Shown here: in pieces, positions 25,621-35,352 of the stretch | How positions within the stretch are numbered: the first letter of the stretch is position 1 | Layout: every line of letters starts with the position of its first letter | Assembly (NCBI GenBank): GCA_029248525.1 | Contig: JAQWJE010000013.1 | Coordinates: 62,001 to 126,000 of the forward strand | DNA length: 64,000 nucleotides | From: Candidatus Binatia bacterium | GTDB taxonomy: Bacteria > Desulfobacterota > Binatia > UBA12015 | Direction of reading: 5' to 3' | The notes under the pieces: model-generated | Told to the model about the DNA's origin: nothing | The model's database searches: none | What the model saw: the letters and a program-made list of their open reading frames with translations, nothing else | Made by a program: the position numbers and the translations under genes

Positions 25621-27459
25621 TCAGAGCGCGGGATCGATCGTGAGTTGAAAGTTCGATCCCTGACCGAGCCGGGACTCAACTACCAGATCGCCGCCGAGAA
25701 GTTGCGCCAGGTGTCGCGAGATTGGCAGGCCGAGGCCGGTTCCTTCATGGGTGCGTGTCGTGGACATATCGCCGAGAGTGAAGGGCTCGAATATTCGATC
25801 GATCTGGTCTGCGGCAATGCCGGGGCCGGTATCCTCGATATCGAACCGGAGGCGACGCCCTTCGGCGATTGAAGAGACTCGGACCACGATGGACCCCTCT
25901 TCGGTAAATTTGGTGGCATTGCCGACCAGATTTACCAGAGCTTGTCGGAGTCGGAGAGCGTCGGTGTGGACGAGTACCGGAACATCGGCCTCGATTTCGC
26001 AGCGGACGGCCAGGCCCTTCTGTTCCGCCTTGACGCTGACAAGCTCCACGACTTCCTGAAGGATTTCCTTGGGGTCGCAATCTGCCTTGGCCACAGGGAG
26101 TTTGCCCGATTGAATCGCGGTCAGATCAAGCAGGTCGTTGATGATATGTAGCAGATGGCGACCGCTTTTCTCGATCGAGCTGGTGAATTCAAGACGCGAA
26201 TCCTGTGGCAGGCCGTCGTCTTGCAGAATTTCGGCAAAGCCGAGAATGGCCGAAAGAGGAGTTCGCAATTCGTGGCTCATATTGGCGAGAAACTCAGTCT
26301 TCGCCCGGCTGGCATTTTCAGCAGATGACAGGGCGCTGCGGAGGTGATTGGTCACCTGCTGGCGCTGCTCAGCCTCGGTCTCGAGCTGGGTCGTGGTGAC
26401 CTCGAGGTCACGGGTGCGCTCGGCAATCTGTCGCTTCAGACGTTCTTGTTCGCGGAGCTCGGCTACCATCACGTTGAATTCCTGAATCAACGGGCCGAAC
26501 TCGTCGGCGCGGAGGAGGTCGATCTGCACGTCCAGGTCTCCGGTCGCTACGCTCTGTGCGGCGTGGCGCAGTTTTTCGACGGGCTCGACCAGCAGTCGAG
26601 ACATCAGCCAGGCACTGACCAAAGCGAAGCCGACGGCCATGAACGAAACCGCACCCGCAAAAAGTCGATCTGCTCCCATATTGTCCGAGCCGAGAACCAG
26701 AAGGAGCAAGGAGAAAACCGGACAGACCGCGGCTGTGACCAGCCAGAGCATACCGCGACCACGCAGGGAAAGCGGATGGACACCGGCGGACTCCGAGGGG
26801 GCTATGTTCTGGAAGAGACGCCCATAGAGCCAACGCTCCGTTGCCAGTTCGACAACGAACACCCCCTGGCTGACCGATGTCAGACCGGCGATCGCAATCG
26901 AGATCGGCATATGAGTCAGGAGCCGGGGGTCGAGAGGGGTTTCGGCCATCAGCATGAGCGGAATCAGCAGGCCCGGAATACAGAGCAACCACCCGGCCGC
27001 GGTTACGCCACCGAACCACCAAGGCAGGTGAACCGCACGGCGTTGCGCTCGCTCCAGCATCGGCTGAGACAGAGTCTCGCCTTTTTCCAGACGGCTCAGC
27101 GGGCGATAAAGCCAAGCGACCGCGAGGAGCCAAATTCCTGTTAATACAGGGTAAATAGTAATATTAAAAAGGAAGATCGTGCGCGTGAAGAGCTTGATCT
27201 GATCGCCCACCAGGAAGGGCGTGACGTGGGTCGTATTGTACCAGATGTTGAAAATGCTGCCGATAATCTGGGTCAGGAGGGGCAGGCCGGCGACCATCAA
27301 TAATGTGCGGCTCACAGAGCGGCCGGGGACCTTCCAGTAAGGGGAAGAAGATGCGTCGCTGCCCCGGGAAGACATCTGCCCCCTGCCTGCCGACGCCTGA
27401 CCGAAAGGACTTGAAGGCGTGACGATCGACGCGGCATGGCTGCCGATTTTTGGAATCAT
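25621..27459 (-). CDS. membrane sensor histidine kinase
   Basis: A 612-residue sensor kinase. Six hydrophobic helices lie between about residues 50 and 290, followed by a HAMP linker ('LLVEPVEKLRHAAQSVATGDLDV' spans it) and a coiled coil. The HisKA domain carries phospho-acceptor H396 in 'NMSHELRTPLSAI'. The HATPase domain shows 'NLVGNATKF', 'DTGPGIA' and 'GTGLGLPISRHL'. No response regulator gene adjoins it, so it is an orphan. The start is uncertain: ATG at 27459 has a GGGGGA too close, and ATG at 27375 (AGGGGG upstream) is possible. It is divergent from gor. Confidence 0.88.
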   Translation of the reverse strand: MIPKIGSHAASIVTPSSPFGQASAGRGQMSSRGSDASSSPYWKVPGRSVSRTLLMVAGLPLLTQIIGSIFNIWYNTTHVTPFLVGDQIKLFTRTIFLFNITIYPVLTGIWLLAVAWLYRPLSRLEKGETLSQPMLERAQRRAVHLPWWFGGVTAAGWLLCIPGLLIPLMLMAETPLDPRLLTHMPISIAIAGLTSVSQGVFVVELATERWLYGRLFQNIAPSESAGVHPLSLRGRGMLWLVTAAVCPVFSLLLLVLGSDNMGADRLFAGAVSFMAVGFALVSAWLMSRLLVEPVEKLRHAAQSVATGDLDVQIDLLRADEFGPLIQEFNVMVAELREQERLKRQIAERTRDLEVTTTQLETEAEQRQQVTNHLRSALSSAENASRAKTEFLANMSHELRTPLSAILGFAEILQDDGLPQDSRLEFTSSIEKSGRHLLHIINDLLDLTAIQSGKLPVAKADCDPKEILQEVVELVSVKAEQKGLAVRCEIEADVPVLVHTDALRLRQALVNLVGNATKFTEEGSIVVRVSSIAEGRRLRFDIEDTGPGIAADQIDRIFEPFTLGDMSTTRTHEGTGLGLPISRHLAQLLGGDLVVESRLGQGSNFQLTIDPAL

Positions 27460-27501
27460 TTCCCCCACAGGGTAAATTATCGGCCCTCTGCGAGATTAAA
27501 G

Positions 27502-27521
27502 AGTAGGTGTAAATACCTACT
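27502..27521. promoter_or_regulatory. operator-like palindrome between kinase and gor
   Basis: AGTAGGT (27502-27508) and ACCTACT (27515-27521) form a perfect 7-base inverted repeat around a 6-base AT-rich spacer. It lies in the 177-base divergent gap, 43 bases before the kinase ATG and 116 before gor. A T8 run begins seven bases downstream on the plus strand. No plus-strand gene ends before it, so a regulator site is likelier than a terminator. Confidence 0.45.
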
Positions 27522-27636
27522 TCGGCCTTTTTTTTCCGATTTTTGGGCCATTCTCGCTAGAATTCGCCATCGAGTCTGCACGAATCCGCCCACAGACGAT
27601 TGTTCCTGCGGGCATTAATCGCGAGAAGGAAGAGTT

Positions 27637-28992
27637 ATGAGCCGTTTTGATTTTGATCTTTTCACGATCGGTGCCGGGTCCGGAGGCGTCCGCGCCAGCC
27701 GTATGGCAGCGAGTTATGGGGCGCGCGTCGCGGTTGCCGAAGAGCAAAGGTTGGGGGGCACCTGTGTCAATGTCGGCTGCATCCCCAAAAAACTATTGGT
27801 CTACGCCTCACATTATTCCGAAGATTTTCATGACGCTGCAGGGTTCGGATGGACCGTCGGAGAAACCTCCTTCTCGTGGTCGGCCCTGATTGCGAACAAG
27901 GACGCGGAAATCCTCCGCTTGAACGGGATCTACCAGTCCATTCTGGAGACAGCCGGCGTCGAGATCATTCACGGTCATGCGAAGCTGGTGGATCCGCATA
28001 CTGTCTCGGTCGATGGCAAGCTCCATACGGCCAAACACATCCTTCTCGCGACGGGTTCGTCGCCCGTTTGGCCGGAGATCGAGGGCTCCGAGATCGCGAT
28101 TACCTCCGATGAGATGTTTGCGCTTCCCGATCAGCCCGAGCGGATTCTCGTCGTTGGGGGCGGCTATATTGCGGTGGAATTTGCCGGCATCATGCGGGGG
28201 TTGGGATCGTCCGTGACGCAGATCTATCGCGGGCCGCTTTTTCTGCGTGGCTTTGATAACGACGTCCGCGCGGCGCTGGCTGAGGAGATGCGAAAGAAGG
28301 ATATCGATCTGCGCTTCGACACGGACGTGGTGCGACTCGAGCGCATGGAGACCGGGATCCGAGTCGTTCTGAACAACGGCCAGGAGCTGGAGGTCGATCA
28401 GGCTCTCTATGCGATTGGTCGTCGTCCCTTGACCCGCGATTTGGGTCTGGCTGAAGCCGGTGTGGCGGTCTCTCCCCAAGGAGCTGTTCTGGTGGACGAA
28501 TACAGCTGCACCAATATTCCGAGTGTCCATGCGATTGGCGATATTACCGACCGGATTCAGCTCACTCCTGTGGCCATCCATGAGGGCATGGCCCTCGCGG
28601 CGACGCTTTTCGATGGCCGACCGACCCCGGTCGACCACGCGAATATACCTTCGGCTGTGTTCAGTCAGCCCAGTTTCGCATCCGTCGGGATGACCGAGGA
28701 AGAGGCTCGCGAGGTATCTACGGAGGTGGAGATTTTCCGATCTCGTTTTCGCATCTTGAAGCATACCCTCACGGGCAGCGATGAAACCATGATGATGAAG
28801 TTGATTGTCGAGCGGAATAATCGGCTTGTTCTCGGGTTGCATGTGCTGGGTCCCGAGGCGGGGGAAATCGTGCAGGGATTTGCGGTGGCGATCAAGGCAG
28901 GACTGACCAAGGAGCAATTTGACGACACCGTCGGGATCCATCCGACGGCCGCCGAGGAACTGGTCACCATGCGGACGCCGGTAGGCGAGTAA
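27637..28992 (+). CDS. gor: glutathione-disulfide reductase
   Basis: A 451-residue flavoprotein disulfide reductase that keeps glutathione reduced with NADPH. The FAD motif is 'TIGAGSGGVRASRMA', the redox-active pair is C43 and C48 ('GGTCVNVGCIPKK'), and 'VVGGGYIAVEFAGI' is the NAD(P) fold. The C-terminal 'GIHPTAAEE' supplies H435 and E440 of the partner subunit. The absence of dihydrolipoamide or mercury-reductase signatures supports glutathione reductase. AGGAAG sits just before the ATG. It stands alone, 44 bases before dapL. Confidence 0.9.
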   Translation: MSRFDFDLFTIGAGSGGVRASRMAASYGARVAVAEEQRLGGTCVNVGCIPKKLLVYASHYSEDFHDAAGFGWTVGETSFSWSALIANKDAEILRLNGIYQSILETAGVEIIHGHAKLVDPHTVSVDGKLHTAKHILLATGSSPVWPEIEGSEIAITSDEMFALPDQPERILVVGGGYIAVEFAGIMRGLGSSVTQIYRGPLFLRGFDNDVRAALAEEMRKKDIDLRFDTDVVRLERMETGIRVVLNNGQELEVDQALYAIGRRPLTRDLGLAEAGVAVSPQGAVLVDEYSCTNIPSVHAIGDITDRIQLTPVAIHEGMALAATLFDGRPTPVDHANIPSAVFSQPSFASVGMTEEEAREVSTEVEIFRSRFRILKHTLTGSDETMMMKLIVERNNRLVLGLHVLGPEAGEIVQGFAVAIKAGLTKEQFDDTVGIHPTAAEELVTMRTPVGE

Positions 28993-29035
28993 ACTTCCGG
29001 TTGGCAGAGCTGCATTGGTTGGTTAACTCTTGGCC

Positions 29036-30268
29036 ATGGCACGGATCAACGAGAACTATCTCAAGCTGCAGGCAGGTTATCTCTTTCCCGAAATCGGACG
29101 CCGCGTCGGTGCGTTCAGCAAGGAGAACCCGAAGGCCTCGATCATCAAATTAGGTATCGGCGATGTGACCGAGCCTCTGGTCCCTGCGGTGGTCGAGGCG
29201 ATGCATGCCGCGGTTGACGAGATGGCAACTCAGGCTGGTTTTCGGGGCTACGGCCCCGAGCAGGGCTACGACTTTCTGAATGAAACCATTCGGGAGCATG
29301 ATTTTGCGGCTCGCGGAGTCGAGCTGTCTGCGGATGAATTATTTATCTCGGACGGATCGAAATGTGATAGCGGCAATATTCAGGAGATCTTCGGGCTCGA
29401 TAATATTGTCGCCTTGACCGATCCGGTCTATCCCGTCTACCTCGACACCAATGTCATGGCTGGTCGCAGCGGCCCTGCGGGTGATGACGGCAAATATGCA
29501 GGAATCGTCTATATGCCGGCGACTGCTGAAAACTCCTTTACGCCGACGCCTCCCGATGTTCCGGTCGATCTGATTTATCTATGCTCCCCGAATAACCCGA
29601 CAGGGATGGCTGCGACCCGGGAGCAGTTGGCGATGTGGGTGGCGTACGCCAAGGAGAATAGCGCCGTCATTCTCTTTGACGCTGCGTATGAGGGCTTTAT
29701 CTCCAACCCGGATATTCCGCACTCGATCTATGAGATCGAAGGCGCTCGAGAAGTGGCCCTGGAATTTCGAAGCTTCTCGAAAAGTGCCGGATTCACCGGG
29801 ACACGTTGCGCCTTTACCGTCGTTCCGAAGGAAGTCATGGGAACGACTGCCGCAGGCGACAAGGTGCCGCTCAACGGACTGTGGAACCGTCGGCATTGTA
29901 CGAAATTCAACGGGGTCTCCTATCCCGTCCAGCGCGCGGCTGCAGCCGTCTATACGCCCGAGGGGCGACAGCAGACGCGCAAGATCGTCTCGTTCTATAT
30001 GGAAAACGCAGTCCGGATTCGTGAGGGACTTGCGGACTCGGGGTTCGAAGTCTTCGGTGGGGTGGATGCACCCTATATCTGGTTCCGGACGCCGACCGGC
30101 ACGACTTCGTGGGACTTCTTCGATCAATTGCTGACGCAGGCCGAAGTTGTCGGGACGCCTGGGTCAGGCTTTGGCCCTTCGGGTGAGGGGTATTTCCGAC
30201 TCAGTGCCTTCAACTCTCGGGAAAATGTCGAAGAGGCGTTGCGCCGGATCTCTGCGGTCTCCTGGTAG
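29036..30268 (+). CDS. dapL: LL-diaminopimelate aminotransferase
   Basis: Converts tetrahydrodipicolinate plus glutamate directly to LL-2,6-diaminopimelate, the one-step route to lysine and peptidoglycan precursor. The 410-residue length is exact for the family. '[20 protein letters not shown]' at the N-terminus, '[11 protein letters not shown]', 'SPNNPTGM' and the PLP lysine K249 in '[14 protein letters not shown]' are diagnostic. I start at the ATG rather than a TTG two codons upstream. This pathway is common in Desulfobacterota-like bacteria, Chlamydiae, Cyanobacteria and plants, and helps in placing the organism. Confidence 0.95.
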   Translation: MARINENYLKLQAGYLFPEIGRRVGAFSKENPKASIIKLGIGDVTEPLVPAVVEAMHAAVDEMATQAGFRGYGPEQGYDFLNETIREHDFAARGVELSADELFISDGSKCDSGNIQEIFGLDNIVALTDPVYPVYLDTNVMAGRSGPAGDDGKYAGIVYMPATAENSFTPTPPDVPVDLIYLCSPNNPTGMAATREQLAMWVAYAKENSAVILFDAAYEGFISNPDIPHSIYEIEGAREVALEFRSFSKSAGFTGTRCAFTVVPKEVMGTTAAGDKVPLNGLWNRRHCTKFNGVSYPVQRAAAAVYTPEGRQQTRKIVSFYMENAVRIREGLADSGFEVFGGVDAPYIWFRTPTGTTSWDFFDQLLTQAEVVGTPGSGFGPSGEGYFRLSAFNSRENVEEALRRISAVSW

Positions 30269-30292
30269 GAGAGGAATCGGCCGGAGGAAATG

Positions 30293-31117
30293 TCAGGGGT
30301 CGACCGGCCTTCTCCATACTTCGTATCGATCGCTCATCAAAATTTTCTTGCACCCAGCGTCCTGAGCAGTCTCGCGTATCTCGTCTGTCCAGGGGGTCCC
30401 GCGGTGAAAGACGACCACATCGATTTCCCGATCGCGAAGAATTTGCCGGAGGGCCGTGGGCCCCATCCGGAACCTTTCCATGCCTTCGACGTACTGCATG
30501 AGTTTCCAGCGCTTTTGAGACTCACGCCATCCGAGGTGGGCACCTAGTCGGTGAGCCCAATACAGGCGATTCAGATAGGGGTAGTCGTGGCCGCGGGAGA
30601 CCGGAATCCAGGTCGCGATGGCATCGGGAGCGAGAACAATGAGCCTGCCCGCGCTTGCGGCCGAAATTTCTCGCGCCAGATCGAATTCGGCTGGAGGGAC
30701 TTTCAGTCCGGGGAACCCGAAGCGCACTCGATTTTCGGGGCGCATCGTACTGGTGGGGCCAATAAACGCTGCCACCAGGAGGGCCAGTACTGCCGTGCCC
30801 GTCAGGAACCCGCGGAGGCGTGCGGAGGTGGCGCAGGCGAGCAAGCTCAGGAGGCCCGCGGCGGCAATGGCCGCAATCGGGATTGGCCAGAAAAAAAGAC
30901 GCCAGGGTTGAAAGGTTGGCACGACGGTATCGAGGACCCAGCTTGTCATTGCGGGCGAGAGACGGACCAGGCTCAGTCCCAGAAGAACGATGGCGGCCGA
31001 GCGCCGTAACAGGCTGCCGTGGGGCGCAAGCCATGCCGCCCCGAGGACTCCGGCCAGAAGGAGCCAGAAACTGGGGCCACTCCCCAATACCTCCGTGAAG
31101 GCACTGATGACGTTCAT
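30293..31117 (-). CDS. polytopic membrane protein, second half of a coupled pair
   Basis: A 274-residue protein with about four membrane helices in the first 120 residues, then a soluble domain ('RLIVLAPDAIATWIPV', 'EIDVVVFHRGTPWTDEI'). Its ATG overlaps the stop of the preceding membrane gene (ATGA) and the hydrophobic pattern continues from it. It looks like the C-terminal part of one larger polytopic protein, of the kind found in surface-polysaccharide loci (DUF6077-like). Either the gene is naturally split or a frameshift separates the halves. Function unknown. Confidence 0.6.
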   Translation of the reverse strand: MNVISAFTEVLGSGPSFWLLLAGVLGAAWLAPHGSLLRRSAAIVLLGLSLVRLSPAMTSWVLDTVVPTFQPWRLFFWPIPIAAIAAAGLLSLLACATSARLRGFLTGTAVLALLVAAFIGPTSTMRPENRVRFGFPGLKVPPAEFDLAREISAASAGRLIVLAPDAIATWIPVSRGHDYPYLNRLYWAHRLGAHLGWRESQKRWKLMQYVEGMERFRMGPTALRQILRDREIDVVVFHRGTPWTDEIRETAQDAGCKKILMSDRYEVWRRPVDP

Positions 31118-32262
31118 AGGACCCCCAAAAGCATCGCAAGAGCCACGGGATAGAGTGCGGTCAGCAGTCCGCAGAACATTGTCTGTGCCGATTTTCGATC
31201 AGGAGACGAGGAGGCGACGAGTACGCCGATCAGGGCGACTGGTGCAATCACGATTCCCGTCGAGGACACCCCGGTCGATGCGACCATCGCAAGAAGAAGG
31301 ACACACCAATTCCTTCCCGTGGGCGTGCGCATGTAGTGAAAGCCCGAGGCAATCATCATCGGAAGCACCGCTGCAAGCAGGATGCCCTTCCCCTGATGAA
31401 TGCGAACAAAGGCAAAATTCCCATACCCTCGGTGACTCTCCCCGAGCGCGAAGAGGATCAGAATTGTGAAAATTGTGCCCAGAAGCCATTGCCGCGGCCA
31501 GAAGATCTTCTGCAGTTCCGCTTGCGCGAATACGGCCAGCAGGGTGGCCCAAAAGGCGAACGCGATATGCAGCAGCGAAATCGGAGAAAAGCCGGTCGCA
31601 CGGGCCAGGATGCCCGCTAGAATTTCCAGAGTATGGGAGCGGTAGGCTGCTTCAGGCAGCGGGATGTCCGATTCTGTCAGAGAACCGTCAAAGCTGAGAA
31701 GTGTCCGGTCGGGGAAGTCCGCTGCCGTCGTCGCGATATTTACGTACATGGCATCGTCAGCATCGGGACGGTGCGCACTGGCGGTAATGAATGCGATGAG
31801 AATCGCAAGGATCAGAAGTCCTCGCTCGGCTCTCGGGGAGGAAGAGGGGGATATCCAAAGCGGTGGCCGGCGGATCTCGAGCATGAGAATTCCGGTCGCA
31901 ATAATCGCCAACGCCCCGGCCAGGATCTCAGGTTCGGCTGCGAACCCCGCAAGAGCAAGCATTACAAAGCTCAGAAAAAATGGAATCAACTTTTGCCAGG
32001 ACGACAATTTCTCCGGCGTCGGAGGCGCCGTTGTCCTCGGGGGATCGACCGCATGAGAGCGCGCAGTCGAGCCTTTTTTGGACTGATACAGGGCTTTGGC
32101 GGCGAAACCGGCGAGGAGGGCCATCATCAGAAGGAGGACAGAGATCCCCAACTGTCGGGGTGTACCGCCGGCGAGAGCTGTGCCTTGGGCGAGGAGCGTC
32201 CAGAGACCAAAACCGACGATCGATCCGCGACTGAAGCGACTGCCCAAGGAAGATTGGCTCAT
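31114..32262 (-). CDS. polytopic membrane protein, first half of a coupled pair
   Basis: A 382-residue protein with about ten hydrophobic helices. A conserved-looking extracytoplasmic segment 'HRPDADDAMYVNIATTAADF' follows the fifth, and 'FVRIHQGKGILLAAVLPMM' comes later. The acidic loop resembles DUF6077-type or GT-C-like membrane proteins of polysaccharide clusters, but I cannot name a reaction. It starts at the first ATG, with AGGGA ten bases upstream, 13 bases after the fusion gene's stop. Its own stop overlaps the next gene start. Confidence 0.65.
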   Translation of the reverse strand: MSQSSLGSRFSRGSIVGFGLWTLLAQGTALAGGTPRQLGISVLLLMMALLAGFAAKALYQSKKGSTARSHAVDPPRTTAPPTPEKLSSWQKLIPFFLSFVMLALAGFAAEPEILAGALAIIATGILMLEIRRPPLWISPSSSPRAERGLLILAILIAFITASAHRPDADDAMYVNIATTAADFPDRTLLSFDGSLTESDIPLPEAAYRSHTLEILAGILARATGFSPISLLHIAFAFWATLLAVFAQAELQKIFWPRQWLLGTIFTILILFALGESHRGYGNFAFVRIHQGKGILLAAVLPMMIASGFHYMRTPTGRNWCVLLLAMVASTGVSSTGIVIAPVALIGVLVASSSPDRKSAQTMFCGLLTALYPVALAMLLGVL

Positions 32263-32275
32263 GCCGAGATGTTCC

Positions 32276-35200
32276 CTAGTGCCGTCCAATTAATCGGCGC
32301 CCGAATCCGCTCAGGCCTTCGATTTTCCAGATGCGGCGGATTTTATTGGCGCGAGTTGGATCCTGAATTTTCTGGACAAGCCCGCGAACCCTGTCGAGCA
32401 CTCGCAGCGCGCGGGTGGGAACCTCGAGGCTGGCGATGAGTTCAGGGTTGAAGGATGTGGTTCGCGCTGGATAGGGCTCGAGGTGATCCACGAGTTCCTG
32501 CCAGGCGGCGGCCGCATGTTGCGACCCCAGTTCCTGATTGGCCGCTCTTTTTGCGGCAGTCGCGAGAGCCTCGCGACCCGCGGCATCATCGAGGAGATCA
32601 TAGATGCTATTTGTCCAGGCCTCGGTCTCATTGATAGCTAACCGGCCGGTGACTCCATCGATCACGACTTGTGCGTACGGCGCGACATTGGAGCAGATCG
32701 CAGGCACTCCCGTCTGTGCATAATCGAGGAATTTGATCGCGCTTTTACAGCTATTGAACCGAGACTCGTCCAGCGGGATCAGGCCGATTGCATTCGGGAG
32801 ACTCTGGAGGAAAAGGCGGAAGTTCTGGTAGTTCAGATTCTTGTTCCTCTCGATATCGAGCCCTTGATCAGCCAGATAATCACCTGGAGGTCCGATCCCG
32901 ATCAAGCGAACCTGATCTCCCCTGCTTGCTTGTACCTCGCGCAGGCAATCGGTGATGAAATCGAGCCGAACCGTATCGGATGAAGCAACCACAAGCGCGA
33001 CACGCTCATCCTTGGTCGCGATTTCCGGGTGTGGTGCGATTGCGGGCGAGGTGTTGGGCACAACAAAAATATTCGGGTTCAACTCGCGGTAGGCTTCGCG
33101 AAGAGGCTCGGTGGCAACAGTGACCGCATCGACGGTAGCGATCGTCTCCTCGAGAATTTTGCGCTTCGCTGTCGTTGTTTTGGCAGAGAGCAGGTAGTCC
33201 GGAATCTCGGTGAGCAGATCGTCAATATCGAAGACGATTTTCTTGCCGTAACCTTGCAGCTGCCGAATCAAGGCGAGCGTCGGTTCATTGGCCTCGCGCT
33301 GGAGCACAATAATCTCGGCCCAGGCGATATCTTCCGGCAACGGGATGATCAGGTTGCCGCATCGGAAATGACCACCGAGTTGTTCACTCCATTCACGCAG
33401 TGGCTGTCGGATGCGGATATCGACCAGAGTGCTGTCGGCGACCGGCGGTAATGCGAGAATGCGTTTCCCAGTCCGGGCAGGGAAGTTCACCGGAATTTCG
33501 ATGGGCTTGTCGATATTGGTGGGTCGCGCAAGAATGACGAACTGGAAGACATCGGCTTCGTCATCGTTGCAAAACTCGGTAGCGGCCGCAGTCGAAGCTG
33601 GTTGAACGGGAATTCCGGTTGCTGACACGGGCAGCACTGTCTTCGCGATTCTCTCGACGGTGAAGCCGGCGTGCGCAAAAAGTTCGAGAATGCTGTCGCG
33701 GGTAAAGAAGCGCAGATGGGTCTCGTCCATGATGCCGAGTTTGCTGTACTCGAATCGACCTTCGAGAAGCATGCTGCGCACGGCGAGATGGGCGACGTTG
33801 GGTATCGATGCGATGACGCAGCCTTGGGGGCCGAGAAGCTCGCGGGTCTGGCGTAAAATCGTCTCCGGGTCAGCAATATGCTCCAGCACATCGCCAAATG
33901 TGACGAAATCAAATGCCGAGGGGCGATCTTTGGTCTCGAGAAACTTCTCGATTGTCCCCACGAAAACGTTGTCGAGAGATTCTTTGGCGACAGCGGCGGC
34001 TTGATTGTCGGTCTCGACCCCCCAGACCTCATGGCCAAACGCGCGCAGAGCATTGCCGAAATAACCCGAAGCGCAGCCGGCCTCCAGGATCCGACAAACG
34101 CGGCCCTCGCTGGCTTCGGTCAGAAAACGAAAGGCAATTGAATGAGAGTTGTTCTCTATCGAGAAATCGATCGAGCCCTTGTAGGTCAGACTTTGGCTCT
34201 CCTCGGGTCTCGTTGCCGGGATGGTGAGAGTTTTCTCGAGATTCTGTGAGAATTCCAGAGGAGGGCTTTTGCCCTCCGGCAATCGGGAGAGAATCTCGGG
34301 CACGGGCGTCTCGGGACTGATCACTCCTAATTCCCGCAGTGTATCCAGCGCCGTCTGGAACCCGTTGCTGACATCGTCAAGCTGCTGGTCCCGCTGCTTG
34401 AGGGCGTCTACAGATTCTCGAAATGCAGCCCGCGTCTCTTCCAGTTCGTGCGCCATTTGGTTGTGCGTGGCGTAAAATAGCGAACTGCTAGCGTTGGTCC
34501 GCTCGCGGATGTGCTCAAGTGCACGGCCAGGATTGAAGGATGAGTCGACAGCCGCCCTTTGGAACACCTCCCAGGCTTCGGCCACCATCGGGTTTTCCGG
34601 AGATGTGAGTTGATGATGGCGCAAACTCGGTGCGGCAAAGGCAGACAGAGCTTCACGGCTGTCTTCAGGAGAGGTGGCGAAGGGCACGTCGAGGTGGTCC
34701 GCGATCTTCTGGCAGGTTGCTGTCGGGTTCTCGAGAATCTCTTCGAACGTTATAAACAGGCGCGGTAGGTCTCGAGTAACTTCCTCGGTGCTCAGCATCT
34801 GGGTGAGCCACAGCAACAGGCTGCGCTCCTCGGAGAACTGGTCGCGTCTTTCGAGCGAGGCCGCAATTTCGGAGGGTTTCCGCAAAACAATAATGGCTTT
34901 GGCCGCGCGAGCCTCCTTCCTCATGATATCGGTCCATAGGGGCAGCAGTCGAGCGAGCCGGGGGTCCTTGACGCCGATGACGGGCCCGCGAAGATCCTGA
35001 TGGGCGATCGACCGAAGGTGCCGTTGCTCGGCAATACCACTGGCGCCATGCCACCAATCCTCGGGGAGGGCGCAGGGGTCGGCCCAGTCGGACCCCAGAA
35101 GCGTGAGAAGCTGATCGTGGACCTCGAGGACCTGGCGGTGCTCGAAAAAACCCTTTTCGTTCACGTCTTTTCGGGCTGGGACCATATCGGTTCCGAAGTC

Positions 35201-35287
35201 GACGCCCAGAGCGGCCAGGCACCCCGCCATCAGGGAGGTCCCCGACCGGTGCATGCCGAGCACGAAAAGAGCGATTTTTTCGTTCAT
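32276..35287 (-). CDS. sulfotransferase-methyltransferase-glycosyltransferase fusion
   Basis: A 1003-residue three-domain enzyme. Residues 1-230 are a PAPS-type sulfotransferase ('VLGMHRSGTSLMAGCL' as the 5'-phosphosulfate loop, 'GVKDPRLARLLPLW'). Residues about 265-320 look coiled coil. Residues 370-560 are a class I SAM methyltransferase ('ILEAGCASGYFGNALRAFGH', 'FGDVLEHIADP'). Residues 630-980 are a GT4-like glycosyltransferase ('VFDIDDLLTEIPDYLL', 'KFLDYAQTGVPAICS'). It should build and decorate a surface glycan. AGGGAAGA precedes the ATG, and I drop a 16-codon in-frame extension. The two membrane genes downstream lie within 13 bases and probably share its message. Confidence 0.85.
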   Translation of the reverse strand: MNEKIALFVLGMHRSGTSLMAGCLAALGVDFGTDMVPARKDVNEKGFFEHRQVLEVHDQLLTLLGSDWADPCALPEDWWHGASGIAEQRHLRSIAHQDLRGPVIGVKDPRLARLLPLWTDIMRKEARAAKAIIVLRKPSEIAASLERRDQFSEERSLLLWLTQMLSTEEVTRDLPRLFITFEEILENPTATCQKIADHLDVPFATSPEDSREALSAFAAPSLRHHQLTSPENPMVAEAWEVFQRAAVDSSFNPGRALEHIRERTNASSSLFYATHNQMAHELEETRAAFRESVDALKQRDQQLDDVSNGFQTALDTLRELGVISPETPVPEILSRLPEGKSPPLEFSQNLEKTLTIPATRPEESQSLTYKGSIDFSIENNSHSIAFRFLTEASEGRVCRILEAGCASGYFGNALRAFGHEVWGVETDNQAAAVAKESLDNVFVGTIEKFLETKDRPSAFDFVTFGDVLEHIADPETILRQTRELLGPQGCVIASIPNVAHLAVRSMLLEGRFEYSKLGIMDETHLRFFTRDSILELFAHAGFTVERIAKTVLPVSATGIPVQPASTAAATEFCNDDEADVFQFVILARPTNIDKPIEIPVNFPARTGKRILALPPVADSTLVDIRIRQPLREWSEQLGGHFRCGNLIIPLPEDIAWAEIIVLQREANEPTLALIRQLQGYGKKIVFDIDDLLTEIPDYLLSAKTTTAKRKILEETIATVDAVTVATEPLREAYRELNPNIFVVPNTSPAIAPHPEIATKDERVALVVASSDTVRLDFITDCLREVQASRGDQVRLIGIGPPGDYLADQGLDIERNKNLNYQNFRLFLQSLPNAIGLIPLDESRFNSCKSAIKFLDYAQTGVPAICSNVAPYAQVVIDGVTGRLAINETEAWTNSIYDLLDDAAGREALATAAKRAANQELGSQHAAAAWQELVDHLEPYPARTTSFNPELIASLEVPTRALRVLDRVRGLVQKIQDPTRANKIRRIWKIEGLSGFGRRLIGRH

Positions 35288-35352
35288 GCCCAATCTTCCC
35301 TGTTGGACTCGGGGAAGTAAAACGCTTGGTCCCAACGGTCGCGCTGTTTGGC

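Noticed and set aside
27502-27535. Intrinsic terminator (stem plus T8 run)
   Set aside because: No plus-strand gene ends before it, and the T run begins six bases after the stem; an operator is more plausible.
27808-28941. 377-codon minus-strand frame
   Set aside because: It lies wholly antisense to gor, which has complete active-site motifs.
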